Shown here: positions 16,306 to 24,331 of the stretch, in pieces
Position numbering within the stretch: position 1 is the first letter of the stretch
How the letters are laid out: each line of letters starts with the position of its first letter
NCBI GenBank assembly: GCA_947627535.1
Contig: CANQWM010000014.1
Coordinates: 1 to 60,990, forward strand
From: an uncultured Acetatifactor sp.
Lineage (GTDB): Bacteria > Bacillota > Clostridia > Lachnospirales > Lachnospiraceae
DNA length: 60,990 nucleotides
Reading direction: 5' to 3'
The notes under the pieces: generated by a model
Told to the model about the DNA's origin: nothing
Database searches by the model: none
What the model saw: only the letters and a program-made list of their open reading frames with translations
Made by a program: the position numbers and the translations under genes

Positions 16306-17007
16306 ATGCCTTACAGATACGAAACGCACCTGCATACGGCGGAGGGCAGCAAATGTGCCACCGCGTCGGGAGCGGAGATGGCGAGGGCCCACAGGGAAAA
16401 GGGTTATACAGGCATTTTTGTCACGGATCATTTTTTTAACGGCAACACCGCTGTGCCCCAGGACCTTCCCTGGAGAGAGCGGGTGGAGCTGTTCTGCAGG
16501 GGATATGAAAACGCCAGGGAAGAGGGAGCAAAGATAGGACTTGACGTATTTTTCGGGTTTGAGTACGGCTATCATGGCGCGGATTTTCTGGTCTATAACC
16601 TGGACAAGGAGTGGCTGCTGGCGCATGAGGATATTGACAGGATCCCGCCGGAGGAGGCGTTTGCGCAGATCCATCGGGACGGCGGTTTCATCGTGCATGC
16701 CCATCCGTTTCGGGAGGCGGATTATCTCGGCAGACGGATTCAGCTCTTTCCAAAGGATGTGGACGGGGTAGAAACGGTGAACGGAGGGCAGCTTAAGTCG
16801 CCCTGGATGAACGAACGGGCGGCTGTCTATGCGAAAATGTATGATCTGCCTGTCACGGCCGGTTCGGACAGCCACCATCTTTCCGCGTTGTTTAGAAGCA
16901 GCGTGGAAACCCAGGAACCCATAGAGACGCCGGGGGACTATCTGAAAAGAATGAGGGAGGGGCGGCTGAAGCTGTTGGAGGAACCGGATTGTTTCAGCCG
17001 GAACTGA
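16306..17007 (+). CDS. PHP-domain metal-dependent phosphoesterase
   Basis: A 233-residue PHP protein. The metal-binding motifs are recognisable: YETHLHTAEGSKC at the N-terminus (H-x-H), VTDHFFNG, FGFEYGYHGADFLVY, FIVHAHPFRE and VTAGSDSHHLSAL. The family hydrolyses phosphoesters, for example histidinol phosphate or sugar and nucleotide phosphates; the substrate here is unknown. The start is the ATG at 16,306, preceded by GGAGGAAG; an upstream ATG lies before the ribosome site. Its divergent arrangement with a Ugp-like importer suggests that it acts on an imported phosphorylated compound, which is inference only. folC follows after 33 bases. Confidence 0.8.
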   Translation: MPYRYETHLHTAEGSKCATASGAEMARAHREKGYTGIFVTDHFFNGNTAVPQDLPWRERVELFCRGYENAREEGAKIGLDVFFGFEYGYHGADFLVYNLDKEWLLAHEDIDRIPPEEAFAQIHRDGGFIVHAHPFREADYLGRRIQLFPKDVDGVETVNGGQLKSPWMNERAAVYAKMYDLPVTAGSDSHHLSALFRSSVETQEPIETPGDYLKRMREGRLKLLEEPDCFSRN

Positions 17008-17040
17008 CATCCCACAGACGCAGCATCACGGGAGAAAGAG

Positions 17041-18372
17041 TTGGAAAAGAAAAACATTGTTTCTTATGAAGAGGCGGTGCGCTATATCGGAGAGATTCCC
17101 CGCTTTACCGCCAAACATAATATGGAGGATACAAAGGCGTTTCTGCACAGCCTTGGGGATCCCGACCGGAAAATGAAGATTATCCATGTGGCGGGCACAA
17201 ACGGAAAAGGCTCCGTTTGTGCCTATCTGCGCAGTATCCTGGAGGCGGCGGGGTACAGGGTGGCGGTGTTTACCTCGCCCCATCTGGTGGATATCAGGGA
17301 GCGTTTCCAGGTGGCGGGGGAGATGATCTCCCAGGCGGATTTTCTTACGGCCTTTCGGCGGGTTTATGAGACGCTTGACTGGGACGGGCTGGAACGGGAG
17401 GCGACGGAAGCCTTCCATCCCTCCTACTTTGAATTTCTGTTTTTTATGGCCATGCTGTATTTCGCGGAGCAGTCCCCCGATTACTGCATCCTGGAGACGG
17501 GGCTGGGCGGCAGGCTGGACGCCACAAATTCGGTGGCGCATAAGGAACTGGCGGTGATTACCCGGATCGGTCTGGACCATACGGAATATCTGGGGGATAC
17601 CCTGGAGCAGATCGCGGGGGAGAAGGCCGGCATCATGGCGGCCGGAACACCTGCCGTGATATGGGATACCTGTCCGGAGACCACTGCCGTTTTTCGGCGG
17701 AAAGCGTCGGATCTTGGTATCTGTGCGCGATTTGTGTCGGAAAAGGATTATTCTTTCCAAAAAATTATGAATAAAACCATTGATTTTTCTTTGCACACTG
17801 GGTATTATGGTTATATTAGCCTCATTTTGCGCACCATCGCTCTTTACCAGATGGAAAACGCGGCTCTGGCGGTGCGGGCCATAGAGGTCCTGGACCGGGG
17901 AAAAACCGTTACGGCGGAGCAGATAAGGGCGGGAGCGGCCGCCTGCTTCTGGGCAGGGCGGATGGAAGAGGTCCTGCCGGAGGTTTATGTGGACGGCGCC
18001 CATAACGGGGACGGCATCCGGGCGTTTCTTAAGACCGTGGCCAGGGACGGGCTGACATCTTCGGACAGAAGCCTGTTATTCGGAGTGGTAAAGGATAAGG
18101 ACAGCGGCGTAATGGCCAAGGAACTGGCCAAGTCCGGTCTGTTCGGCCGGATTGCGGTAACAGGCCTGCGGACAGAGCGGGGGACGGCGCCCGAGACGGT
18201 AGGACAGTTGTTTGACCGGTATGAACCGTGCAGTGTTAAGCTGTACAAAAATGTGAAAGAGGCGTTTGAGGGCCTGCTTTCGGACAGGCGGCCCACGGAG
18301 CGCGTTTACATTGCCGGAAGTCTGTATCTGGCAGGCGAGATAAAGGAGTTGGTCAGCCATGATAAATTTTGA
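17041..18372 (+). CDS. folC: folylpolyglutamate synthase/dihydrofolate synthase
   Basis: A 443-residue Mur-ligase-like enzyme that adds glutamate to folates (and may make dihydrofolate). The P-loop is in IIHVAGTNGKGSVCAYL; later motifs are VFTSPHLVDIRERF, CILETGLGGRLDATN, ITRIGLDHTEYLG and GEKAGIM, all typical for FolC. The TTG at 17,041 behind GGGAGAAAGAG is the probable start. A small gene overlaps the end (ATG at 18,359), so translation is coupled. folD, another folate enzyme, lies 10 kb downstream. Length is normal. Confidence 0.92.
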   Translation: MEKKNIVSYEEAVRYIGEIPRFTAKHNMEDTKAFLHSLGDPDRKMKIIHVAGTNGKGSVCAYLRSILEAAGYRVAVFTSPHLVDIRERFQVAGEMISQADFLTAFRRVYETLDWDGLEREATEAFHPSYFEFLFFMAMLYFAEQSPDYCILETGLGGRLDATNSVAHKELAVITRIGLDHTEYLGDTLEQIAGEKAGIMAAGTPAVIWDTCPETTAVFRRKASDLGICARFVSEKDYSFQKIMNKTIDFSLHTGYYGYISLILRTIALYQMENAALAVRAIEVLDRGKTVTAEQIRAGAAACFWAGRMEEVLPEVYVDGAHNGDGIRAFLKTVARDGLTSSDRSLLFGVVKDKDSGVMAKELAKSGLFGRIAVTGLRTERGTAPETVGQLFDRYEPCSVKLYKNVKEAFEGLLSDRRPTERVYIAGSLYLAGEIKELVSHDKF

Positions 18373-18520
18373 GGAAGAATTAAAAAAATTTCATCCCAGC
18401 CTTGAGGTGGAGGATGCGGAAGATGCCATCTACAATCAGGATCTGACCGATATGGCGGATCTGCTTGTGAAAATGATAAAGGAATCGGAAGAAAAACCGA
18501 ACGACAACGAGGTGTCATAA
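18359..18520 (+). CDS. 53-residue acidic protein coupled to folC and the TPR gene
   Basis: A short frame starting at an ATG inside the end of folC with AAGGAG nine bases upstream. It ends at TAA 18,518-18,520, whose last A begins the next ATG, so it overlaps both neighbours. The product is acidic and helical (NFEEELKKFHPSLEVEDAED, MADLLVKMIKESEE). No family name is known to me. The double overlap and good ribosome site argue that it is a real gene, with a product that may work with the TPR protein. Confidence 0.7.
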   Translation: MINFEEELKKFHPSLEVEDAEDAIYNQDLTDMADLLVKMIKESEEKPNDNEVS

Positions 18521-19926
18521 TGTTTTGTTATAACTGCGGCTGTCATCTGTCAGAGCATGACTTTTGCACCGCCTGCGGAGCGGACGTCTCCCTGTATAAA
18601 AAGATCCTTTCTGTCTCCAATCTGTATTACAACGAGGGTCTTGAAAAGGCGAACGTCAGGGATCTTACGGGGGCGGTCACAAGCCTGCGGCAGAGTTTGA
18701 AATTCAACAAGAACAATATAGAAGCACGCAATCTTCTGGGACTGGTGTATTTTGAGATGGGCGAGGTGGTAGCGGCCCTGAGCGAATGGGTCATCAGCAA
18801 GAATCTGCGCCCGGAAAAAAACATAGCCGACGATTATATCGACAGGCTTCAGTCAAATTCCACCCGCCTGGACTCCATTAACCAGACCATCAAGAAATAC
18901 AATCAGGCTCTTGCGTATTGTATGCAGGACAGCAAGGACCTGGCTGTGATACAGCTGAAAAAGGTGCTTTCCTTAAATCCCCGGTTCATCCGGGCCCACC
19001 AGCTTCTCGCCCTGCTCTATATGGACAGCGAGGAGTGGGAGAGAGCGGAGCGGGAGCTGCATAAGTGCATGGACATCGACCGGAACAACACCCAGACCCT
19101 GCGCTATCTGAAAGAAGTGGAAGCGATGCTGGTGCCGGACGAGAACGTGCGCCAGCCCGCGAAGCGGAAAAAGGAGGAAGCCGTCCGTTATCAGAGCGAC
19201 AACGAGATTATCATCCAGCCCTTCAACGTGAAGGAACCAAAGCGGGGCGGCGCGTCCACGCTGGTGAACATCGGCATTGGCCTTGTGATCGGCCTGGCAG
19301 TCACCTATTTCCTGCTGGTGCCCGCGGCGGAATCCAATGCGAAAAACGAAGCGCAGGCGGCCGTCACGGAGATCAGCAACGAACTGAACGCAAAGACGGC
19401 CAGAATTCAGGAGCTGGAAGCGCAGGTGGAACATTCCGGTCAGGAGATCGAAAGTCTGAACCAGGAACTGGAAGACATTGTGGGCGCGGACGGAACGCTT
19501 CATACCATCGACGGCCTTCTGACCGCCGCCGCGTCGTATCTTGAGACACAGGATCTGGAAGCCACAGCCGCAAGCCTGGAGACCATCGCCCAGTCCGTGG
19601 ACCTGAATGAGACCTCCGAGGGGTTCCAGAGTCTGTATCATATGCTGTTAGCGTCCATCGGGCCTGATCTGTCCAAGTCTTATTACGATCAGGGTTACGA
19701 GGCGTACCGCACAGGCGATTATGGGACGGCCATCGATCTTTTATCAAAGGCGGTCAACTATGATGAAACAAATGCGGACGCCCTGCTTCAGCTGGGGCAG
19801 GCGTATGACAAAAACGGCAATGCCGCGGAGGCTGCCGCCACTTATGACAAGGTGATCGGCCTGTTCCCTGACACACCAAATGCCAGAAGGGCCCAGAGCC
19901 TGAAGAACGCGCTGGCCGGCCAGTAA
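18520..19926 (+). CDS. membrane-anchored zinc-ribbon/TPR protein
   Basis: A 468-residue protein. A zinc ribbon is formed by C3-x2-C6 and C16-x2-C19. TPR repeats follow at about 30-100 (ARNLLGLVYFEMGEVVAALS) and 120-200. One membrane helix (VNIGIGLVIGLAVTYFLLV) lies around residues 250-270, then a coiled coil (LNAKTARIQELEAQVEHSGQ) and a second TPR group near the C-terminus (AIDLLSKAVNYDETNADALL). Such zinc-ribbon proteins with TPR and one TM are common in Lachnospiraceae and unassigned. The topology suggests one TPR group on each side of the membrane, with a scaffold role as inference. It starts at the stop of the 53-residue gene. Confidence 0.75.
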   Translation: MFCYNCGCHLSEHDFCTACGADVSLYKKILSVSNLYYNEGLEKANVRDLTGAVTSLRQSLKFNKNNIEARNLLGLVYFEMGEVVAALSEWVISKNLRPEKNIADDYIDRLQSNSTRLDSINQTIKKYNQALAYCMQDSKDLAVIQLKKVLSLNPRFIRAHQLLALLYMDSEEWERAERELHKCMDIDRNNTQTLRYLKEVEAMLVPDENVRQPAKRKKEEAVRYQSDNEIIIQPFNVKEPKRGGASTLVNIGIGLVIGLAVTYFLLVPAAESNAKNEAQAAVTEISNELNAKTARIQELEAQVEHSGQEIESLNQELEDIVGADGTLHTIDGLLTAAASYLETQDLEATAASLETIAQSVDLNETSEGFQSLYHMLLASIGPDLSKSYYDQGYEAYRTGDYGTAIDLLSKAVNYDETNADALLQLGQAYDKNGNAAEAAATYDKVIGLFPDTPNARRAQSLKNALAGQ

Positions 19927-19977
19927 GCCGGGAAATGCGGAGCGGATAAAGACACAATTGTATAGAAATACGCAGGA

Positions 19978-20020
19978 AGAGGACCCGTGGGAAACTGTGG
20001 GTTCTCTTTTCTGTTTTTGA
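19978..20020 (+). terminator. terminator between the TPR gene and spoIIAA
   Basis: AGAGGACCC pairs with GGGTTCTCT (one G-U pair), followed by T-rich sequence. It separates the folC-TPR unit from the sigma-F operon. No clear promoter box for spoIIAA was found in the remaining short space, so the operon may start in or before this hairpin. Confidence 0.6.
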
Positions 20021-20047
20021 TTTATGGACAGGCAAGGAGGGTGTCAT

Positions 20048-20368
20048 ATGGACCAGGTTATGGCGGAAGATTTTCAGGTGATCGACAACTGTCTGATGAT
20101 CAGGCTCCCCGAGGAGATCGATCATCACAGGGCGGGCTATATCAGCGAGACGGCGGACAGGTATCTTTTGCGGGAGGAGGTGCAGAACGTGGTGTTTGAC
20201 TTTGAAAATACCCGGTTTATGGATTCCTCGGGGATCGGCATCATTATGGGTCGGTATCGAAAGATATCCTGCTTCGGGGGAAAGGTCTATGCGGTCAACG
20301 CGGACAGCCAGATTCAGCGGATTCTGCGGGTATCGGGGCTTTACAGGATCGTGGAGACAGTAAAGTAA
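20048..20368 (+). CDS. spoIIAA: anti-anti-sigma factor SpoIIAA
   Basis: A 106-residue STAS protein. It binds the anti-sigma factor SpoIIAB and so frees sigma-F in the forespore; SpoIIAB inactivates it by phosphorylation. The phosphorylation motif is FMDSSGIGIIMGRY, with the acceptor in the S60-S61 pair. The ATG at 20,048 follows AAGGAGG. It is the first gene of the spoIIAA-spoIIAB-sigF operon, in the same order as in Bacillus. Length fits the family (117 in B. subtilis). Confidence 0.92.
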   Translation: MDQVMAEDFQVIDNCLMIRLPEEIDHHRAGYISETADRYLLREEVQNVVFDFENTRFMDSSGIGIIMGRYRKISCFGGKVYAVNADSQIQRILRVSGLYRIVETVK

Positions 20369-20412
20369 AATAAACTATTAGCCGTATGTGTACGGCGGAA
20401 TGCGAGGTAATG

Positions 20413-20907
20413 ATGAAAAACGAGATGGAGATCATATTTGACGCCGTATCTGACAATGAATCCTTTGCCAGAGTGGCTGTGGCCGCGTTCGTGTCCCATT
20501 TGAATCCCACGCTGGAGGAGCTGGCGGATATTAAGACCGCCGTGTCGGAAGCCGTGACAAATTCCATCATCCACGGTTACGAGAATCTGTACGGATACGG
20601 CAGGCCGGGGAGGTGTCCGGCAAGCCGGAAGGAGACAAATCCCGGGAAGGTATGGGTGCGGTGTGTGCTGGAAGGAGACCTGTTACATATCAGGGTGACG
20701 GATCAGGGCAGGGGGATGGACAACGTGGAACAGGCCATGGAACCGCTCTTTACGACGAAACCGGAGCTGGAGAGATCCGGCATGGGGTTTGCCTTTATGG
20801 AAGCTTTTATGGATGATCTGGAGGTGGAGAGCACGCCCGGGCAGGGAACGGTGGTATCCATGACAAAAAAGCTGGGCACCGGCGGCTGGATCGAGGGTGA
20901 GGAGTAG
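20413..20907 (+). CDS. spoIIAB: anti-sigma-F factor and serine kinase SpoIIAB
   Basis: A 164-residue GHKL kinase that holds sigma-F inactive and phosphorylates SpoIIAA. The N box (KTAVSEAVTNSIIHGYEN), G1 box (VTDQGRGMDN) and G2 box (LERSGMGFAFMEAFMD) are clear. Between N box and the next strand there is an insertion of about 16 residues (GYGRPGRCPASRKETNPGK) not found in Bacillus SpoIIAB, which explains the extra length. The start is the second of two adjacent ATGs (20,413), five bases after GAGG. Four bases separate it from sigF. Confidence 0.9.
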   Translation: MKNEMEIIFDAVSDNESFARVAVAAFVSHLNPTLEELADIKTAVSEAVTNSIIHGYENLYGYGRPGRCPASRKETNPGKVWVRCVLEGDLLHIRVTDQGRGMDNVEQAMEPLFTTKPELERSGMGFAFMEAFMDDLEVESTPGQGTVVSMTKKLGTGGWIEGEE

Positions 20908-20910
20908 GAC

Positions 20911-21678
20911 ATGGAGGAACTGTCGGTACTGATCGCACGTTCACAGGCGGGAGAAAGCAGGGCAAGAGAGGTACTGATAGAAAAAAATCTGGGGCTGGTA
21001 CATCACATTGTGCGGCGGTTCGCGGGCAGGGGCTGCGATATGGAGGATCTGTTTCAGATCGGTACTATCGGCCTGATAAAAGCCATTGACAATTTTGATC
21101 TGAATCTGGGCGTAAAGTTCTCCACCTACGCAGTACCCATGATCACCGGGGAAATCAAGCGCTTTCTCCGGGACGACGGCATGGTAAAGGTCTCCAGGAC
21201 CGTCAAGGAAAACGGCGCCAGGGTCAGGCTTGCAAGACAGCGGCTGCAGATATCGGAGGGGAGGGAACCAACGCTGCAGGAGATCGTGCAGGAGACGGGG
21301 CTCAGCTCGGAAGATGTGGTTCTTGCCATGGAGGCGTCCGTGGAGGTGGAATCTATTTACAGCGCCGTCTATCAGGACGACGGCAGCGAGGTCTATCTGG
21401 TGGACAGGGTAGTAAGGGGCGAAAGCGGCAGCGTGGGAAGCAGTATGGCAGGCGTCTCGGACAGTGAAGATGCGGAGAAGGAGGAGCTGTTGAACCATAT
21501 GCTGTTAAGGCAGCTGCTGGACAGTCTGGAGCCCTCCGAGAGGGAACTGATCTGTATGCGTTATTTTCAGGATAAAACCCAGACGGAGATCGCGGGTATC
21601 CTTGGGATCAGCCAGGTCCAGGTCAGCCGTATGGAGAAAAGAATCCTGCTTCGGCTGCGGGAGAGGGCGAAGCTCTGA
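20911..21678 (+). CDS. sigF: forespore sigma factor SigF
   Basis: A 255-residue sigma-70 family factor, the first forespore-specific sigma factor. Region 2 (DLFQIGTIGLIKAIDNFDL and LGVKFSTYAVPMITGEIKRF), region 3 (REPTLQEIVQETGL) and region 4 (KTQTEIAGILGISQVQVSRM) are intact, and total length equals that of B. subtilis SigF. Position at the end of the spoIIA operon confirms the name. It should direct the early forespore genes, including its own partner sigma-G gene and probably some of the spoVA units nearby. Confidence 0.95.
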   Translation: MEELSVLIARSQAGESRAREVLIEKNLGLVHHIVRRFAGRGCDMEDLFQIGTIGLIKAIDNFDLNLGVKFSTYAVPMITGEIKRFLRDDGMVKVSRTVKENGARVRLARQRLQISEGREPTLQEIVQETGLSSEDVVLAMEASVEVESIYSAVYQDDGSEVYLVDRVVRGESGSVGSSMAGVSDSEDAEKEELLNHMLLRQLLDSLEPSERELICMRYFQDKTQTEIAGILGISQVQVSRMEKRILLRLRERAKL

Positions 21679-21838
21679 CAGGATGTTTTAATTTTTTATA
21701 AAAAGCAGAATTTACCGCTTTTCTTTGTCGGTCTTATCGTATATGATGAAAGGGAAAGAAGGAACTTTTTGGAGATAAGCAGGCATATATATCTATACAG
21801 TATGATACTGCAGCTGTATCAGAAAGGCGGGAGTACAC

Positions 21839-23008
21839 ATGGAGATGAGATCGGGCAGAGACGGACGGGCGGAGGAACGCCGGCGGATACGGGAGGAGAG
21901 GCGGCGCAGGACGGGCGGACGCATTTTAGCCATGATCTGCAGTCTTGTGATCCTTGTGGCGGTGATGTACGGCGGACTGGCGGTTTACGACAGGTTTCAG
22001 GAGAAGCCGGAACCGGTCCAATCGAACCGGGTCGGCGGCCTTGGCCTGGACGAGAATGGAAATCTGGTGGATGGGGACGGTAATGTGATCGAAGTTGCGT
22101 CCGGCACCGTTGTCTGCACCCAGGAGGAGCTGGACGCGAGGATGGCCCAAACCGCTCTCACGGCCCAGGGCGAAGGGATGGAAGAGGTGCTGGACGCCAT
22201 CAGACAATCCCTGTCCGACGGCAGTTCGGTGCTGGAGACCCTGCGGCCCCTCTATCCGGACCATATAGTCCTCGCCAGCGGCGGGCAGTATCATTTTGTG
22301 CCGATCAACCGCCAACTGGCCCAGAGCCGGCTTCTGACGGAAAATCTGAATATTCTGGAATCGGGAGAGATTCAGTATCTGGAAAACGGCGAAGTGATCT
22401 CCCACAGAGGGATCGATGTTTCAAAGCATCAAGGCAGCATTGACTGGAATCTGGTGGCGCAGGACGGCGTGGAGTTTGCGTTTATCAGGGTAGGAAACAG
22501 GGGGTACGGCGAGAGCGGAAAGCTTATGTCGGACGACTGCTTTGAGGATAATATCAAGGGGGCCCTGGCGGCGGGAATCAAGGTCGGCGTGTACTTTTAC
22601 AGCCAGGCGGTCAACGAGACGGAGGTTCTGGAAGAGGCCAATTTCGTTCTGGAAAAGATAGCGCCTTATCAGGTGGATTGTCCCGTGGTGTTCGATGTGG
22701 AAAAGGTGAGTTCCGGAGGCAGGATGAACAATATCACCGTGGAGGAGCGGACGCACCTGACGAAGGTTTTCTGCGATACCATAAAAAATGCGGGCTACAG
22801 GCCCATGATCTATCACAACACGGAGATGGGCGCCCTGATGCTGGATCTTGGGCAGCTGGAGGAGTATGACAAATGGTTCGCGGCCTATACGGACACGCTC
22901 TACTATCCTTACGAGTATAAGGTCTGGCAGTATTCGGCCACCGGCAGGGTTCCGGGAATCCAGAAAGACGTGGACCTGAATATTTCCTTCGCGCCGATCT
23001 GGGAATAA
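21839..23008 (+). CDS. membrane-anchored GH25 lysozyme-like hydrolase
   Basis: A 389-residue protein: a basic N-terminus, one membrane helix (RILAMICSLVILVAVMYGGL, about residues 30-50), a linker region of about 130 residues and a C-terminal GH25 domain from about 195. Catalytic residues are visible in RGIDVSKHQGSIDW (Asp), FAFIRVGNRGYG, VGVYFYSQAVN and CPVVFDVEKV (Asp and Glu). GH25 enzymes cleave peptidoglycan. The gene lies between sigF and the spoVA genes, suggesting a sporulation role such as engulfment or cortex work (inference). Upstream, TATACAGT at 21,794-21,801 with ATA 14 bases before the box resembles a sigma-E -10 element, only weakly. Confidence 0.82.
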   Translation: MEMRSGRDGRAEERRRIREERRRRTGGRILAMICSLVILVAVMYGGLAVYDRFQEKPEPVQSNRVGGLGLDENGNLVDGDGNVIEVASGTVVCTQEELDARMAQTALTAQGEGMEEVLDAIRQSLSDGSSVLETLRPLYPDHIVLASGGQYHFVPINRQLAQSRLLTENLNILESGEIQYLENGEVISHRGIDVSKHQGSIDWNLVAQDGVEFAFIRVGNRGYGESGKLMSDDCFEDNIKGALAAGIKVGVYFYSQAVNETEVLEEANFVLEKIAPYQVDCPVVFDVEKVSSGGRMNNITVEERTHLTKVFCDTIKNAGYRPMIYHNTEMGALMLDLGQLEEYDKWFAAYTDTLYYPYEYKVWQYSATGRVPGIQKDVDLNISFAPIWE

Positions 23009-23032
23009 AAAACGCGGCCTGATAAGTCCTTG

Positions 23033-23063
23033 TGCATAGTTTTTCCCTTTTTGTCCAAAACTA
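23033..23063 (+). promoter_or_regulatory. candidate forespore (sigma-G/sigma-F type) promoter of spoVAB-spoVAA-spoVAC
   Basis: TGCATA at 23,033-23,038 is followed after 17-18 bases by CAAAACTA (23,056-23,063). The -35 part matches the sigma-G/F consensus well, the -10 part only partly. Similar pairs occur upstream of spoVAD and spoVAE in this window. Confidence 0.35.
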
Positions 23064-23092
23064 TTTTTGATTTTGGGAAAGGAAGAACCTGC

Positions 23093-23572
23093 ATGAGGAC
23101 TGTTTTTTTAGCTGTTTTTGGGGCGGGATACGGACTTTTGGCGGCGGCGGGGGTGTTTACCGTCCTTGTGGCGGTGGGGCTGGTGCCGCGGTTTGCCGGA
23201 AAGACCCACACCGCAGACAAGGTGGTCTTATATGAGGAAATGGTGATCTTCGGGACGCTGTCCGGCTGTGCGCTCAGCATTTTTTCCCGGTATCTGCAGC
23301 CCGGCGCCTGGCTGCAGCAAAGATTCCCGGAGCAGATTCCAGCGCTGCTTTTAGCCGGAGAAGTATGTCAGGGAATTTTCGGGATTTTTTCCGGTATGTT
23401 CATCGGATGTCTTGCGCTGGCCATTGCGGAGATGCTGGACAGTATCCCTATCTTTGCAAGAAGAATTTCCTTCCGGCACGGCATTGGCATTGCAATTCTT
23501 GGGATGGCGCTTGGAAAGCTGTGCGGTTCTCTGGCGTATTTCGCCGCGGAGCTTCACAGAACCGCTTCTTAG
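23093..23572 (+). CDS. spoVAB: stage V sporulation protein AB
   Basis: A 159-residue membrane protein of the SpoVAB family with four hydrophobic segments; typical parts are GYGLLAAAGVFTVLVAVGLV near the N-terminus, KVVLYEEMVIFGTLSG, and GMFIGCLALAIAEMLDSIPI. SpoVA proteins make the forespore channel that imports dipicolinic acid and releases it in germination; SpoVAB has an accessory role. The ATG at 23,093 has GGGAAAGGAAG upstream. In Bacillus spoVAA precedes spoVAB; here the order is reversed. Confidence 0.88.
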   Translation: MRTVFLAVFGAGYGLLAAAGVFTVLVAVGLVPRFAGKTHTADKVVLYEEMVIFGTLSGCALSIFSRYLQPGAWLQQRFPEQIPALLLAGEVCQGIFGIFSGMFIGCLALAIAEMLDSIPIFARRISFRHGIGIAILGMALGKLCGSLAYFAAELHRTAS

Positions 23573-23595
23573 AACGGGCGGGGAAAGAGGGAGTT

Positions 23596-24222
23596 ATGTC
23601 CAATACGACGGTTTATCTGAAATGTGAGAGAAATATCGAGGTGCAGTCCGAGGACGTGCAGATGACGGATTTGGGAAGCCTGCACTGTTCGGACACAGCG
23701 GTCTGTGCAAGACTGAGGGCTTTGAAGGTGCATCATTTTTCCGCCGGTTCTCCGCGCAGGTGCGTGATCAGCGCGCTGAAGCTGGTGGAACTGATCGAAA
23801 AAACCTGCCCCGGGGTTTCCGTTCAGGTTCTGGGGGAGCCGGATGTGCTTGTGGAGCGGGTGGAGGTAAAAAAGCGGGGGCGGGGCGCTCTGGCGCTGAA
23901 GGTTGCGCTGGTCTGTCTGGTCAGCTTTTTCGGAACCGCCTTTACCATCATGGCCTACCATAACGACGTAGGGATCAACGACGTTTTTACACAGGTCTAC
24001 AGGATTGTGATGAACCGGGAGCCGGGAGGGCTGAATGTACTGGAGGTATCCTATTCCCTGGGCCTTGCGCTGGGAATCATCGTCTTTTTTAACCATGTGG
24101 GCGGGAGGCGGCTGACCAAGGATCCCACGCCCATCGAGGTTGCGATGCGAAATTATGAGGAGGACGTGGACAAAACGCTGATCGCCACAGCCGGCCGGGA
24201 GGGACACGAGGAGGAAGCCTGA
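23596..24222 (+). CDS. spoVAA: stage V sporulation protein AA
   Basis: A 208-residue protein with the SpoVAA layout: a soluble N-terminal domain (TVYLKCERNIEVQSEDVQM) that folds as two small subdomains, and two C-terminal membrane helices (ALKVALVCLVSFFGTAFTIM and VSYSLGLALGIIVFFNHVGG) with the family-typical NDVGINDVFTQVY between them. The ATG at 23,596 behind GGGAG is the start; the longer open frame before it overlaps spoVAB and is not coding. Acts in the forespore inner membrane in dipicolinate uptake. Confidence 0.88.
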   Translation: MSNTTVYLKCERNIEVQSEDVQMTDLGSLHCSDTAVCARLRALKVHHFSAGSPRRCVISALKLVELIEKTCPGVSVQVLGEPDVLVERVEVKKRGRGALALKVALVCLVSFFGTAFTIMAYHNDVGINDVFTQVYRIVMNREPGGLNVLEVSYSLGLALGIIVFFNHVGGRRLTKDPTPIEVAMRNYEEDVDKTLIATAGREGHEEEA

Positions 24223-24331
24223 CGGAATCCTCCGGCGGTTACATAAACTGCGGGGATCCGGGGCATACTGAGAAAAAAAGCGGACCGGACGTCTTCACGG
24301 CGCGGGGCCGCGGGAAAGGACGGAACAGAAC

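Noticed and set aside
23365..23595. Extension of spoVAA upstream of 23,596
   Set aside because: The extra 77 codons overlap spoVAB in another frame and have no ribosome site; the ATG at 23,596 has GGGAG and the family N-terminus.
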